Shown: positions 38,195 through 47,637, counted from the first letter of the stretch. The stretch: 64,000 nucleotides of DNA from Bordetella ansorpii (GCF_900078705.1 NZ_FKIF01000010.1:665428-729427); one strand, 5' to 3'. Program-made: numbers and translations. The notes: a model not told the origin generated them from the sequence alone.

Positions 38195-39127
38195 ATGGAT
38201 GCGCTGGACGAGCCGCGTGACGAGGACGGATCCGCCGCGCGGCCGCTGAATCTGCGCCAGCTCGAAGTGTTCCGCGCCATCATGATGTCCGGCTCGATCA
38301 GCGCGGCGGGCAGGGCGCTGCACGTCTCCCAACCCGCATTGAGCCGGGTGCTGGCGCTGACCGAAAGCCGGCTGGGCTATCCCCTGTTCGAACGCGTGCG
38401 CGGGCGGCTGGCGCCCACGCCCGAGGCGCGCCGCCTGTTCGCGGAGGTCGAGCAGGTGTACGGCGGCATCCAGCGCGTGAACGACCTGGCGGCCAACCTG
38501 GGCCGCAAGGGGGCGGGCATGCTTCGGGTGGTGACCAGCGCCAGTTACGGCCAGCGGCTGGTGCCCCAGGCGCTGGCGCGGCTGCTGGCGCGCAATCCGC
38601 GGGCGCGGGTGGATTTCCGCAGCGCCACCTACGATGAACTGGTGGGCTATTTTCTGACGGGCCAGGCCGATCTGTCGATTTCGATGTCTCCGCCCGATCA
38701 TCCGAGCCTGGATTCCGAGAAGCTGGGCGAGCATGCGCTGGTATGCATCGTCCCGCCCGATCATCCCCTGGCCGAACACGACGTGATCCGGCCCCAGGAT
38801 TTCACATCCAGCGCATGGATCGGATACCCGCCCGGCACGCCGTTGGGCACGGCGTTGCGATCGTTCTTCGGCTCGGAGCCGGTCATGCCGGCCGCCATCG
38901 AGGTGCACTCGCCCGTATCCGCCCTGGCCTGCGTGCAGCAGGGTATAGGGCCGGCCATGGTGGACAGCACCTCGCTGGCCAAGATGCCGGCCGAAGTCAC
39001 CGTGCGGCCGATCGAGCCCGCCTTGTCCGCGCCCGTCTGGGCCACCCAGTCGAACCTGACGCCGCTGCCCCTGCTGGGCCGGCGCTTCCTGGATGCCTTG
39101 CGCGCGGTGCTCGCCAAGCCTGCCTGA
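38195..39127 (+). CDS. LysR-family transcriptional regulator
   Basis: 310 residues. The HTH is at about residues 18-77 (LNLRQLEVFRAIMMSGSISA; VSQPALSRVLALTESRLG). A periplasmic-binding-protein-like effector domain follows. Both halves are intact. It is divergent from the Bug/deacylase/racemase operon, and the N-carbamoylase follows it, so it probably controls D-amino-acid utilisation. The inducer is unknown. Confidence 0.9.
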   Translation: MDALDEPRDEDGSAARPLNLRQLEVFRAIMMSGSISAAGRALHVSQPALSRVLALTESRLGYPLFERVRGRLAPTPEARRLFAEVEQVYGGIQRVNDLAANLGRKGAGMLRVVTSASYGQRLVPQALARLLARNPRARVDFRSATYDELVGYFLTGQADLSISMSPPDHPSLDSEKLGEHALVCIVPPDHPLAEHDVIRPQDFTSSAWIGYPPGTPLGTALRSFFGSEPVMPAAIEVHSPVSALACVQQGIGPAMVDSTSLAKMPAEVTVRPIEPALSAPVWATQSNLTPLPLLGRRFLDALRAVLAKPA

Positions 39128-39396
39128 AAGACGCGCGCGCGCGCCGGCAAGCGGTTCCTGCCGCCGCCTGCGCGGCGGTAAACCTTTTGCCCTCTCCCGC
39201 ATCCAATTCCCAGCCGGTCCCGTATGTGGGACCAGGTCAGCGAACAGCCATCGAATTTTGTGGGTATTGCATAACCTGCCGGTATCGCGGCAGAGAGCGC
39301 GGGTTTTCGGAAGCGCGCATCCGGGGTTTTACGGCGGCCGCGACACTTGGCATGCTGCGCGCTTGCCGAGATAACGCACTCAAGGGAGAACGAGAG
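39128..39396. other. Noncoding gap between LysR and N-carbamoylase genes
   Basis: This 269-bp stretch has no supported gene. Its end carries the ribosome site AGGGAG (39383-39388) for the following gene. I saw no clear terminator or promoter hexamers. Confidence 0.4.
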
Positions 39397-40347
39397 ATGG
39401 CAGACAAGCGCAAAATGGGTTTGGCCGTGGCGCAGATGGGGCCGGTCCACCTGGCCGATACGCGGGCGATGGTGGTCAGGCGCCTGCGCGACATGCTGGC
39501 CGAAGCCCATGGCCGTGGCGCCAGGATGGTGGTGTTCCCGGAACTGGCGCTGACCACGTTCTTCCCGCGCTACTGGATGGAGGACAGCGAGGCCCAGGCC
39601 CGCTTCTTCGAGGCCACGATGCCCAACGCCGACGTGCAGCCGCTGTTCGACGACGCGCGCCGCCTGGGCGTGGGTTTCTACCTGGGTTATGCCGAACTGA
39701 CCCCGCGGGGCGTGCCGTACAACACGGCCATCCTGGTGGACGAGACCGGCAAGATCGTGGGCAAGTACCGCAAGATCCACCTGCCGGGCCATGACGACCA
39801 CAAGCCCGACGCGCCGTTCCAGCATCTGGAGAAGAAATTCTTCACCGTGGGCGACGAGCCCTTCGGGGTGTGGGACACGATGGGCGCGCGCATCGGCATG
39901 GCCCTGTGCAACGACCGCCGCTGGCCCGAGACGTGGCGCATGATGTCGCTGCAAAGCGCCGAGATCGTCGTGCTGGGCTACAACACGCCGTCGGTCAACA
40001 TCCATTGGCCCGAGCCGGTGCACCTGCGCATGCATCACCACCTGATCACGCTGCAGGCCAGCGCCTACCAGAACTGCGTGTGGGCCGCCGCCGCCGCCAA
40101 GTGTGGCTCGGAGGACGGTTTCCACATGATCGGCGGCTCGGTCATCGTGGCCCCCACGGGCGAGATCGCGGCGCAGGCCGTGACCGAGGACGACGAGGTG
40201 CTGGTGGTCAACGCCGACCTGGGCCTGGGCGACACCTTCCGCAAGAACGTGTTCGACTTCGCGCGTCACCGCCGTCCCGAACACTATTCGCTGATCACCG
40301 AACGCGTCGGCCCCGGCGCCGCGCTGCCGCGCAATCCGATCGAATGA
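39397..40347 (+). CDS. N-carbamoyl-D-amino-acid hydrolase (nitrilase superfamily)
   Basis: 316 residues. It cleaves N-carbamoyl-D-amino acids to D-amino acid, CO2 and ammonia. The nitrilase triad is visible: E49 (VVFPELAL), K126 (KYRKIHLPG) and C171 in ALCNDRRWPE. The CNDRRWPE nucleophile motif is specific to D-carbamoylases such as the Agrobacterium enzyme, whose triad falls at nearly the same numbers. ATG 39397 has a good ribosome site. It fits with the nearby D-aminoacylase and racemase. No hydantoinase is in the window. Confidence 0.92.
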   Translation: MADKRKMGLAVAQMGPVHLADTRAMVVRRLRDMLAEAHGRGARMVVFPELALTTFFPRYWMEDSEAQARFFEATMPNADVQPLFDDARRLGVGFYLGYAELTPRGVPYNTAILVDETGKIVGKYRKIHLPGHDDHKPDAPFQHLEKKFFTVGDEPFGVWDTMGARIGMALCNDRRWPETWRMMSLQSAEIVVLGYNTPSVNIHWPEPVHLRMHHHLITLQASAYQNCVWAAAAAKCGSEDGFHMIGGSVIVAPTGEIAAQAVTEDDEVLVVNADLGLGDTFRKNVFDFARHRRPEHYSLITERVGPGAALPRNPIE

Positions 40348-40459
40348 CAAGCTGTACGCCATCCGGGCATGGATGGCGGGGTATTGAAAAAGCAAGGCAA
40401 TCAAGGCAGTCAAGCAAGGCGAAGCAGCACCCGTAGTAAAGCAAGGCAATAAAAAAGAA

Positions 40460-40486
40460 AACGGCCGGGCGCCATGCCCGGCCGTT
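40460..40486. terminator. Bidirectional terminator between N-carbamoylase and GST genes
   Basis: A perfect 11-bp stem, AACGGCCGGGC (40460-40470) with GCCCGGCCGTT (40476-40486), loop GCCAT. It has an A-rich run on the left and a T-rich run on the right, so it can act for both convergent genes. Confidence 0.9.
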
Positions 40487-40516
40487 ATTCTTTCCGCTCC
40501 CTGCGAATGGCCCGGA

Positions 40517-41128
40517 TTATTCCAGGCCTTCTTCCTTCAGCGCGGCCTGCACGGCCGGATCGGCCTTCATGCGCTGGAAGTGGGCGGCGATATTGTCCAG
40601 GCCGCTCAGGTCGATCTGCTTGGCGTGCGCCCAGCGCAGCACCACGAACAGGTAGGCATCGGCGGCGCAGGGCTTGTCGGCGGCCAGGTAGTCGCGGCCC
40701 TTCAACTGGGTGTCGAGCACCGTGAACAGGTTGCGCAGCATCTTGGCGGCCGAGGCGCGCAGTTCTTCCTGGGTGGCTTCGGCGGCCACGTAGCGCGGGG
40801 CGCCGAACAGGACCGAGAAGGTCTTGTGCACGTCGGAGTTGATGAAAGCCAGCCAGCGGCGGGCTTCGGCGCGGCCGCGCGGCGAGTCGTTGCCCAGCAG
40901 GCCGGCCTTGGGGGCCTTCTCGTTCAGGTATTCGAGGATGGCGATGTTCTGGGTGAGCACCCAGCCGTCGTCTTCCAGGGCCGGCACGGCGCCCATCGGA
41001 TTGACCGCCAGGAAATCGGTCTTCAGTTTGTCGCGTTCGACCGCCTGCAGTTCGCAGGGCAGGCCGGCCCATTTCGCGGCGATGTGGATGGTCAGCGAGC
41101 AGGCGCCGGGCAGGTAGTACAGCTTCAT
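40517..41128 (-). CDS. Glutathione S-transferase, beta-class type
   Basis: 203 residues. An N-terminal thioredoxin fold starts MKLYYLPGACSLTIHIA, with the cysteine at position 10 that marks bacterial beta-class GSTs. NPMGAVPALEDDG provides the cis-proline, and an all-helical C-terminal domain follows. ATG 41128 is preceded by AGAGGA. Likely roles are conjugation or reduction of electrophiles in the cytoplasm. It is a single gene between terminators and an EamA gene. Confidence 0.92.
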   Translation of the reverse strand: MKLYYLPGACSLTIHIAAKWAGLPCELQAVERDKLKTDFLAVNPMGAVPALEDDGWVLTQNIAILEYLNEKAPKAGLLGNDSPRGRAEARRWLAFINSDVHKTFSVLFGAPRYVAAEATQEELRASAAKMLRNLFTVLDTQLKGRDYLAADKPCAADAYLFVVLRWAHAKQIDLSGLDNIAAHFQRMKADPAVQAALKEEGLE

Positions 41129-41232
41129 GGGGGAATCCTCTTTGGCGGTGGCAATCGTGTGGGCAATACCGCCCGCCATGGTACGCCTGTGGGAGGCGGC
41201 TTGCATGGCGGGCGATGGCGAGGCCGGGCCGG

Positions 41233-42129
41233 CTAAGCTGCGCCGCCCGCGCGCTTGTGGCGAGGCCGGGCCGCGCGCCAGGCGATGTAGACGCCGCTGC
41301 CGGCGATGAAGATCGCGCCCACGCACACCGCCAGCCCTGGCGCGTCGCGCCAGATCAGCCAGCCCAGCAGCGTGGCCCACAGCAGTCCGGTGTAGTCGTA
41401 GGGCGCGACCACCGACGCCGGGCCGATGCGGAATCCCTGCGTGATGAAGGTGAGGCCCAGCGTGCTGAACAGCGCCACCGCGCCGAAGCGCGGCAGGTCG
41501 GCCCATTGCACGGGCGACCAGAACCAGGGCGCCAGGACGGCGCTGGCCGCCAGTTGCGCGGCCACGATGTAGAACATGGTGGTCAGCATGCCCTCGGCGC
41601 CGCTGATGGCGCGCGCGGTGATCATCATCACGGCGTACAGCACCGCGGTGGTCAGCGGCAGCAGCGCCGCTGGCTGGAAACTGGCCGCGCCCGGCTGCAC
41701 GATGACCAGCACGCCGGCGAACCCCGCCGCCACGGCGATCCATTGGGGGCCGTCGACGCGCTCTTTCAGGAACAAGACCGACAGCGCCGTGACGAACAAG
41801 GGCGCGGCGTACGAAATGGCGGTGGCTTCCGCCAGGGGCATGGCCGCGAGTCCCAGGTAGAAACAGCCCGCCGACACCACGTTGATGGCGCCGCGGCCCA
41901 GGTGCAGCCAGGGATGCTGCGTGCGCAGCGCCCGGCGTCCGCCCAGGCTGGTGGTGAGCGCCAGCACGAAGGGCAGGGCGATCAGCGCGCGCAGGAAGAG
42001 GATCTGCGGCGGGCTGTAGTCCTCGCCCAGCAGCTTGGCCGTGGCGTCGCTGATGGTGAGGAACAGGATGCCCGCGGCCACGCAGGCAATGCCCGCCAAC
42101 GGCGAGCGTTGCGCGGGGGAGGCGGTCAT
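41233..42129 (-). CDS. EamA/DMT-family transporter
   Basis: 298 residues with about ten membrane segments in two EamA repeats (AGILFLTISDATAKLLGE and PLTTAVLYAVMMITARAIS start the halves). This drug/metabolite transporter family exports or imports small metabolites, and the substrate cannot be predicted. It lies 34 bp downstream of the DUF423 gene, probably in one transcript. Confidence 0.9.
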   Translation of the reverse strand: MTASPAQRSPLAGIACVAAGILFLTISDATAKLLGEDYSPPQILFLRALIALPFVLALTTSLGGRRALRTQHPWLHLGRGAINVVSAGCFYLGLAAMPLAEATAISYAAPLFVTALSVLFLKERVDGPQWIAVAAGFAGVLVIVQPGAASFQPAALLPLTTAVLYAVMMITARAISGAEGMLTTMFYIVAAQLAASAVLAPWFWSPVQWADLPRFGAVALFSTLGLTFITQGFRIGPASVVAPYDYTGLLWATLLGWLIWRDAPGLAVCVGAIFIAGSGVYIAWRAARPRHKRAGGAA

Positions 42130-42163
42130 CGCGTCCCTGAAAGGGCAATGCCGTGGCGCGTCA

Positions 42164-42541
42164 TCATGCGGGCGCCCGCCAGGCGGCCCACGCCACCATG
42201 GCCCAGGCGGCCAGGAAGGCCACGCCGCCCAGGGGCGTGACGGCGCCCAGCCAGCGCGTGCCGGTCAGGGCCAGCACGTACAGGCTGCCGCAGAACAGCA
42301 CGATGCCCACGAACATGACCGTGCCCGCGGTCGACAGCAGCGGCGAGCCGTAGCGCGCCAGCAGCAGGGCCACGGCGAACAGTCCCAGGGCATGCACCAG
42401 GTGATACAGCACGCCGGTCTGCCAGACCGCCATCAGGTCCTGCGACAGGACGCCGCGCAGGCCGTGGGCGCCGAACGCGCCGGCACCCACGGCGGCGATC
42501 ATGTTCATGGCGGCGAGGGCGACGAGTTGTCTGTCGTTCAT
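42164..42541 (-). CDS. DUF423 family small membrane protein (YgdD-like)
   Basis: 125 residues, four hydrophobic segments. The start NDRQLVALAAMNMIAAVGAG with AFGAHGL and the C-terminal TPLGGVAFLAAWAMVAWA are family marks. The function is unknown. It precedes the EamA transporter on the same strand. Confidence 0.9.
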   Translation of the reverse strand: MNDRQLVALAAMNMIAAVGAGAFGAHGLRGVLSQDLMAVWQTGVLYHLVHALGLFAVALLLARYGSPLLSTAGTVMFVGIVLFCGSLYVLALTGTRWLGAVTPLGGVAFLAAWAMVAWAAWRAPA

Positions 42542-42626
42542 GAGGGAAATCCAGGGTGGTGGGACTCAAGCCGCCTATGATAGCGGGATCGGGCAACCCG
42601 CTCTTTCACTTCCCCGGGAAATTTTC

Positions 42627-43460
42627 ATGTCGCGTGTCCATTCCTTCCTGAGCCGTCTCGGACTTGCCGCCGCCTTGTTCGCGATGGGCGCCGGTGCGCA
42701 GGCGGCGTCGCCCCCGCCGCCGCTGCGCATCGGGGTGATCGCCAGCGTGGCCAACCAGGCGACCGAACTGGCCATCGAAGAAGCGCGCAAGCAGGGCCTG
42801 GAGGTGAAGCTGGTCGAGTTCAGCGACTGGGTGCTGCCCAACATCGCGGTGGCCGACGGCTCGATCGATGCCAACTTCTTCCAGCACGAGCCTTTCCTGC
42901 AGTTGTTCAACAAGAGCCGGGGCGCCGAGCTGGTGCCGGTGGCCTATGGCTACTCGACCACCATCGGGCTGTTCTCGAAGAAGCTGAAGCGGGGCGACAC
43001 GGTGCCGGAGGGCGCGACCATCGCCGTGCCCAACGACCCGGTGAACACGGGGCGCGCGTTGCTGCTGCTGCAGTCGGTCGGCCTGCTGAAGCTGCGTGAA
43101 GGCACGGGCCACCAGGCCACGCTGCAGGACGTCGTGGCCAATCCGCGCAAGCTGCGCCTGGTGCAGCTCGAAGGCTCGCAATCGGCGCGCACGTTCGACG
43201 ACGTGACGGCCTCGGTCACCTACACGACCTTTGCCAAGCACGCCGGCATCGACGAAAAGGATGGCCTGGCCTTCGACAACACCGATCCGGACACCATCAG
43301 GCGCTACGCCATCCGCTGGGTGGCCCGCGCCGACCGTGCCGGCGATCCGCGCCTGCGCCAGTTCATCAGGATCTATCAAGAGTCGCCGCAGGTGAAGGCC
43401 ACGCTGCGCAAGCTGTATGGCGACCTGATCGACTTCCCCTGGGAAACGCCGGCGCGCTGA
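42627..43460 (+). CDS. MetQ/NlpA-type ABC transporter substrate-binding protein
   Basis: 277 residues. The signal peptide (LGLAAALFAMGAGAQAA) has no lipobox cysteine, so the mature protein is likely free in the periplasm, unlike lipoprotein MetQ. Conserved blocks are WVLPNIAVADGSIDANFFQH and VAVPND-like IAVPNDPVNTGRALLLLQ. MetQ binds methionine for MetNI. No metN or metI gene is in the window, so it is an orphan receptor here and the ligand may differ. Confidence 0.88.
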   Translation: MSRVHSFLSRLGLAAALFAMGAGAQAASPPPPLRIGVIASVANQATELAIEEARKQGLEVKLVEFSDWVLPNIAVADGSIDANFFQHEPFLQLFNKSRGAELVPVAYGYSTTIGLFSKKLKRGDTVPEGATIAVPNDPVNTGRALLLLQSVGLLKLREGTGHQATLQDVVANPRKLRLVQLEGSQSARTFDDVTASVTYTTFAKHAGIDEKDGLAFDNTDPDTIRRYAIRWVARADRAGDPRLRQFIRIYQESPQVKATLRKLYGDLIDFPWETPAR

Positions 43461-43572
43461 AGCGGGCGCGGAAGCGGCCCGCCTGGCGGCCTTCGGCGCC
43501 AGCGTGATGACGCAGCCAGCGTTCCGGTCCGGCGAGCGCCGCGCCCGTGCCGCCTGAATGACGGCGCGCCGC

Positions 43573-44442
43573 TCAGGCCGGCAGGCCGAGCAGTTCGCCC
43601 ATGCGCACCGCGTGGCCCGCCACGGCGGTATCGCCGGCCCAGCGCACGCGATTCTTGCCGAACAGCACGACCACGGTCGACCCCAGCAGGAAGCGGCCCA
43701 TCTCGGCGCCCTTGTCCAGGCGCACGGGAACGGCAGCGGCCGGATCGTAGCGGGTGGTTTCCACCCGGTTGCGGTGCGGCGCGATGCGGCCGGCCCATAC
43801 GGTTTCCATGGACCCGACGATCATCGCCCCCACCAGCACCAGCGCCATCGGGCCGTATGCCTCGGTGTCGAAGAGGCACACCACGCGCTCGTTGCGCGCG
43901 AACAGGCCCGGCACGTTGCGGGCGGTGAGCGGGTTGACCGAGAACAGCCGGCCCGGCACGTAGATCATCTCGCGCAGCGTGCCCGCCACCGGCATGTGTA
44001 CGCGGTGGTAGTCGCGCGGCGACAGGTAGATGGTGGCAAACGATCCGCCTTCGAAGGGTTGCGCGCGCGCGGCGTCGCCGCCCAGCAGATCGGTCAGGCC
44101 GAACGCGTGGCCCTTGGCCTGGAAAATCCGGCCCTGCTCGATGGCACCCAGCTGGCTGATGCCGCCATCGGCCGGACAGAGCACGGCGCCGGGCGCATGC
44201 GAGGCCGGCCGCGCGCCATCTTTCAGGGCGCGGGTGAAGAAGGCATTGAAGTTCTCGTAGGCCAGGGGGTCTTCGAGCAGCGCCTCGCTCATGTTGACCC
44301 CGTAGTCGCGCACGAAATTGCCGATCAGCCGGTTTTTCAGCCAGGGCGTCCGGTTTTCGGCGAGCACGCCGGCCAGGCGCGAAACCAGGTGGTGCGGCGC
44401 CAGGTACTGGCTGGCCAGGAAGAGCGAGTCTTTGATGGGCAT
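43573..44442 (-). CDS. psd: Phosphatidylserine decarboxylase proenzyme
   Basis: 289 residues. It makes phosphatidylethanolamine at the inner membrane. The self-cleavage motif LGST is at residues 253-256 (S255 becomes the pyruvoyl group). The active-site histidines and aspartate fit [11 protein letters not shown] and CPADGGIS. It is the long proteobacterial type I form. I chose the ATG giving [19 protein letters not shown], a start I recall from Bordetella Psd; an ATG four codons upstream (44454) is possible. Neither has a clear ribosome site. Confidence 0.94.
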   Translation of the reverse strand: MPIKDSLFLASQYLAPHHLVSRLAGVLAENRTPWLKNRLIGNFVRDYGVNMSEALLEDPLAYENFNAFFTRALKDGARPASHAPGAVLCPADGGISQLGAIEQGRIFQAKGHAFGLTDLLGGDAARAQPFEGGSFATIYLSPRDYHRVHMPVAGTLREMIYVPGRLFSVNPLTARNVPGLFARNERVVCLFDTEAYGPMALVLVGAMIVGSMETVWAGRIAPHRNRVETTRYDPAAAVPVRLDKGAEMGRFLLGSTVVVLFGKNRVRWAGDTAVAGHAVRMGELLGLPA

Positions 44443-44632
44443 CGGGCTTGTCATGGACGGCGCGTCGAAGGCGCTCGACCCGGCAGTGTAACGTGGGCAG
44501 CCCGTCGTGGCATGGCCTGCCTGGCCACGCCCCGCATGGGGACAGTCTGTATGGATGGGCGGCCGCTGGGAATGCCAGCTTGCGGAGGGGCAAAGGCGGC
44601 AGGGGCGCGGCACCCGCGCCAACCGGTCGGTG

Positions 44633-45190
44633 TCAGGGTTCCGGCGCGTCGGTCGGTTGCGCGCACAGCGGCTGCGTGGCCGCCGCGAGGGCGTCGTCCT
44701 CGGGCAGGGTGCTGGCGCTGGCGAAACGGTCGGCCAGGTACTCGATGTGGGCATCGCCCGGGATCTTGGTGATGCGGTCGCGCTGGATGTGGCGGCCAAT
44801 GAGGATGGGACGCCGGGCGGCCGCGTTCTGCAGCAGCACCGACAATACACAGCCCTTGTCCTGGATCCAGTTGGGCTTGCCGCGCAGCAGGCGCAGCGCG
44901 TTGTCGGGCGTGCCCAGGCGAAAGTTGATCCCGCTGAACTGCGTGCTGCTGCGTCCGTCGAACAGCACAGGAGACAAGTCGGTGATGGCGGCCGCGTCGA
45001 GGTTGTTCGTCTCGTGCTGGACGCGGTAGACGAATTGCACGCCGCTTTGCGGATCCTTGACGACAATGAGCTTTTCGGAGCCTGATACGTCGGACAGCAT
45101 GCCGATGACGACGGATTCGACGAGTTGGTTGCCGCGCTGCTCTTCCGTGTAGACAAAGATCGTGCGCGTAGGGCTGGCGTTGTTGCTCAT
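44633..45190 (-). CDS. Hypothetical protein upstream of psd
   Basis: 185 residues, not recognised. It is soluble, with no signal peptide or membrane segment. It shows alternating beta-rich segments ([31 protein letters not shown]), then a basic part ([16 protein letters not shown]) and an acidic, low-complexity tail. It lies 190 bp upstream of psd on the same strand. Codon use looks native and the frame is well formed, so it is probably a real gene. Confidence 0.6.
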   Translation of the reverse strand: MSNNASPTRTIFVYTEEQRGNQLVESVVIGMLSDVSGSEKLIVVKDPQSGVQFVYRVQHETNNLDAAAITDLSPVLFDGRSSTQFSGINFRLGTPDNALRLLRGKPNWIQDKGCVLSVLLQNAAARRPILIGRHIQRDRITKIPGDAHIEYLADRFASASTLPEDDALAAATQPLCAQPTDAPEP

Positions 45191-45439
45191 GGGGCTCGCT
45201 TCAAGGATTGCTGGCGCGTGACGTCTGTGCCGGCCAGGCGATTCTAGCCCAAGCCTGCAAAAGTGTAACCAATTTTACCAAATCAATGACGTGATCGGCC
45301 CGAGGAATGGGTTGAACTTTTGCGAGGTTGAAAGTTCTTATTCAGGTTTTTGTAAGAAAGGCTAAACTGGCGCCCTTTGGCGGCACCGGGGCGGCCTGTC
45401 CACGGCGGCAGTTGCCGGCATGCATATGAGGAGTCTTTC
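45191..45439. promoter_or_regulatory. AT-rich divergent region before the DUF2076 gene
   Basis: This 249-bp gap has an AT-rich core (about 45255-45365). Several TTG/TAA hexamers are present, for example TTGAAC and TTGAAA, with TAAGAA and TAAACT downstream, but no pair stands out. It probably holds promoters for both flanking genes. Confidence 0.35.
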
Positions 45440-46090
45440 ATGAATCAACAGGACCGCGACGCGATCGAAAGCATTTTCACCCGCCTGCAGGAAGTCGAGC
45501 GCCAAGGAGCGCCGCGCGACGGGGAAGCCGAGCGATACATCGGCGACCGGCTGGCGGCCCAGCCTGGTTCGGCCTACTACCTGGCCCAAACCGTCATGGT
45601 GCAGGAGCAGGCCCTGAAGGCGGCGCAGCAGCGCATCGCCCAACTCGAGGGCGCCCAGCAGGGCCAGCCGCAAGGGCAGGGCGGCGATTCGGCCCGCGGC
45701 TTCGCGCCGCTGGGCGGGGCGCAGGGCTTTGGCCGCAATGTCGGGGCGCTGGGTGAGCGCGGCGGCGCCACGCCCGGCACGGGCTTCGGCGGCGCGCCGG
45801 GCGCCGCGGCGCCGGCCGCTCCCGCCAGCGGCCTGTCGGCTGGCTTCGGCCGCAGCGCCGGTGGCGGAGGGGGCTTCCTGGCGGGCGCCATGCAGACGGC
45901 GGTGGGCGTGGCCGGCGGCATGATGCTGGGCAGCCTGCTGGGCGGCATGTTCGGGGGCAACGATGCCCATGCCGCGCAACCGCCCGCCGACCCCGCGCCC
46001 GACGCCGCCGCCGATGACGCCGCCAGCGACCCGTCGTCGGGTTATGACGACGGCGGTTTCGACGACGGCGGCGGTTTCGACGACATCTGA
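45440..46090 (+). CDS. DUF2076 family protein
   Basis: 216 residues. The N-terminus MNQQDRDAIESIFTRLQEVE and the coiled-coil AYYLAQTVMVQEQALKAAQQ are the DUF2076 signature. The middle is Gly/Ala/Gln-rich, a hydrophobic glycine patch (GGGMMLGSLLGGMFGG-like) follows, and the C-terminus is acidic with DDGGFDDGGG repeats. It is thought of as a periplasmic ligand-binding-sensor-like family, and its role is unknown. GAGGAG lies at 45427-45432 before ATG 45440. terC follows after 117 bp. Confidence 0.88.
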   Translation: MNQQDRDAIESIFTRLQEVERQGAPRDGEAERYIGDRLAAQPGSAYYLAQTVMVQEQALKAAQQRIAQLEGAQQGQPQGQGGDSARGFAPLGGAQGFGRNVGALGERGGATPGTGFGGAPGAAAPAAPASGLSAGFGRSAGGGGGFLAGAMQTAVGVAGGMMLGSLLGGMFGGNDAHAAQPPADPAPDAAADDAASDPSSGYDDGGFDDGGGFDDI

Positions 46091-46207
46091 TTCCGCGGGT
46101 ACGCGGTGGCGGGAAGCCGTCCGGCGTGCCCGCATCCTGCGGCCGGTCTCCATGGCGCAGGCCGGCCGCCCAATCTTAAAAGCACAAGATATTCCGGGAG
46201 GTAAGAC

Positions 46208-46924
46208 GTGCTCGAGTTTCTCCAGACCCTGAGCTGGGCGGCGGTATTCCAGATCATTCTCATCGACATCCTGCTGGGCGGGGACAATGCGGTCGTCATC
46301 GCGCTGGCCTGCCGCAACCTTCAGCCCAAGCAGCGCATGCAGGGCATTCTGTGGGGCACGGCTGGCGCCATCGGCCTGCGCGTGGTGCTCATCGCCTTCG
46401 CGCTGACGCTGCTGACCATCCCGTACCTGAAGGTCGTGGGCGCGCTGCTGCTGCTGTGGGTGGGCGTGAAACTGCTGATTCCCGAGGACGAGAACCACGA
46501 GGTCAAGGGTGGGGCTTCGATCTGGGGCGCGGTCAAGACCATCATCGTGGCCGACTTCGTCATGAGCCTGGACAACGTCATCGCCATCGCCGGCGCCGCG
46601 CAGGGCGCCGACCCGGATCACCAGATCGGCCTGGTGATCTTCGGCCTGGTCATCAGCGTGCCCATCATCATCTGGGGCAGCACGCTGGTCCTGAAGCTGA
46701 TCGACCGCTATCCGCTGGTGATCACCTTCGGCGCCGCGCTGCTGGGCTGGATCGCCGGCGGCATGCTGGTCACCGACGTGGTCGTGGTCCAGCACTTCGG
46801 CGAAGTGTCTGGCGTCGCGAAGATCGCCGCTGAAGTCATCGGCGCGCTGCTGGTGGTCGGCCTGGGCCGTTTCTTCGGCAGCCGCAAGAAATCGGCGGCC
46901 ATCGAGGCCCCCAGGTCAGCGTGA
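46208..46924 (+). CDS. TerC-family membrane protein (YjbE-like)
   Basis: 238 residues, seven membrane segments, GTG start after GGGAGG. Two copies of the TerC acidic motif sit in the membrane: DILLGGDNAVVIALA and DFVMSLDNVIAIAGAA. Family members export manganese or calcium or help load metal onto exported enzymes. I looked for a yybP-ykoY manganese riboswitch in the 117-bp leader and did not see its conserved cores. Confidence 0.9.
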   Translation: MLEFLQTLSWAAVFQIILIDILLGGDNAVVIALACRNLQPKQRMQGILWGTAGAIGLRVVLIAFALTLLTIPYLKVVGALLLLWVGVKLLIPEDENHEVKGGASIWGAVKTIIVADFVMSLDNVIAIAGAAQGADPDHQIGLVIFGLVISVPIIIWGSTLVLKLIDRYPLVITFGAALLGWIAGGMLVTDVVVVQHFGEVSGVAKIAAEVIGALLVVGLGRFFGSRKKSAAIEAPRSA

Positions 46925-46932
46925 TGCCGATG

Positions 46933-46954
46933 GCCGGCGGCGCTCGCCGCCGGC
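46933..46954 (+). terminator. Hairpin after terC
   Basis: GCCGGCGGC (46933-46941) pairs with GCCGCCGGC (46946-46954) over a GCTC loop, 8 bp after the stop. There is no T-run, so it may be a weak or rho-assisted terminator. Confidence 0.5.
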
Positions 46955-47214
46955 AGGCATGAGCAGCTCGCGGGGACGCGGAATCCCGCTGCACGGGCGG
47001 TTCGTCATCGGGCGAGCCGCCCGTTTCATCGTCCAGCGAAGATCGCGCCCTGCGCTGGCGTCGTCTGAAGATCATTATTTGCATGCGCCGGTAAATTCCT
47101 CAGGGACCCGGACCACGCCGCCCGCGAGCCGGCCCGTGTTCCCTGGGAAGGTCCTTCATGGGCACGCGGCTTGCGGATAGGAGTGCTCCGTTCAATCTCC
47201 CAAGGAGCCTGCTC

Positions 47215-47637
47215 ATGAGATCCCGGAAATATCTGAATGAAGTCCTCGCCGCTGCCATGGTCGCTGGTGGCCTGATGATGGGCGGCGCCGCCGCCGCGCA
47301 GACCTCCTCGACGCAACCCACTGCCAACCCGCCGATCACGCCGTCCATGACGCCGAACGATACGACGGCCACGCAGCCGGGCACCGCGCCCGCGCCGGGC
47401 CGCCAGCCCGCCGCGCCGACCGATGCGCCCGCCGGCGGTCCGCCCACGCAGGGCAAGAGCAGCACGGGCTCGTGGTCGTCCAGCAATAACGCTCACATGA
47501 GCGGCCAGGGCACGCCCACCACCGGCACCACGATGAGCCCGCGCCACCGCGAGGCCAACGACAATCTGCCGACCCGTCAGCAGAACCCCGGTGGCTCGCC
47601 GCCCGCGGGCTATCCGAATACCGGCGGTTCGAAGTAA
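47215..47637 (+). CDS. Small secreted Pro/Thr/Ser-rich protein
   Basis: 140 residues from ATG 47215, fixed by CAAGGAG (47201-47207). The signal peptide (VLAAAMVAGGLMMGGAAAAQ) is followed by about 110 residues of disordered Thr/Pro/Gly/Ser/Gln sequence with no domain I recognise. It is probably a periplasmic or surface protein. An upstream ATG at 47158 would place charged residues before the signal peptide and is less likely. Confidence 0.7.
   Translation: MRSRKYLNEVLAAAMVAGGLMMGGAAAAQTSSTQPTANPPITPSMTPNDTTATQPGTAPAPGRQPAAPTDAPAGGPPTQGKSSTGSWSSSNNAHMSGQGTPTTGTTMSPRHREANDNLPTRQQNPGGSPPAGYPNTGGSK

Noticed and set aside
46091..46207. yybP-ykoY manganese riboswitch before terC
   Set aside because: The conserved cores of that riboswitch were not found in the 117-bp leader, only a ribosome site.
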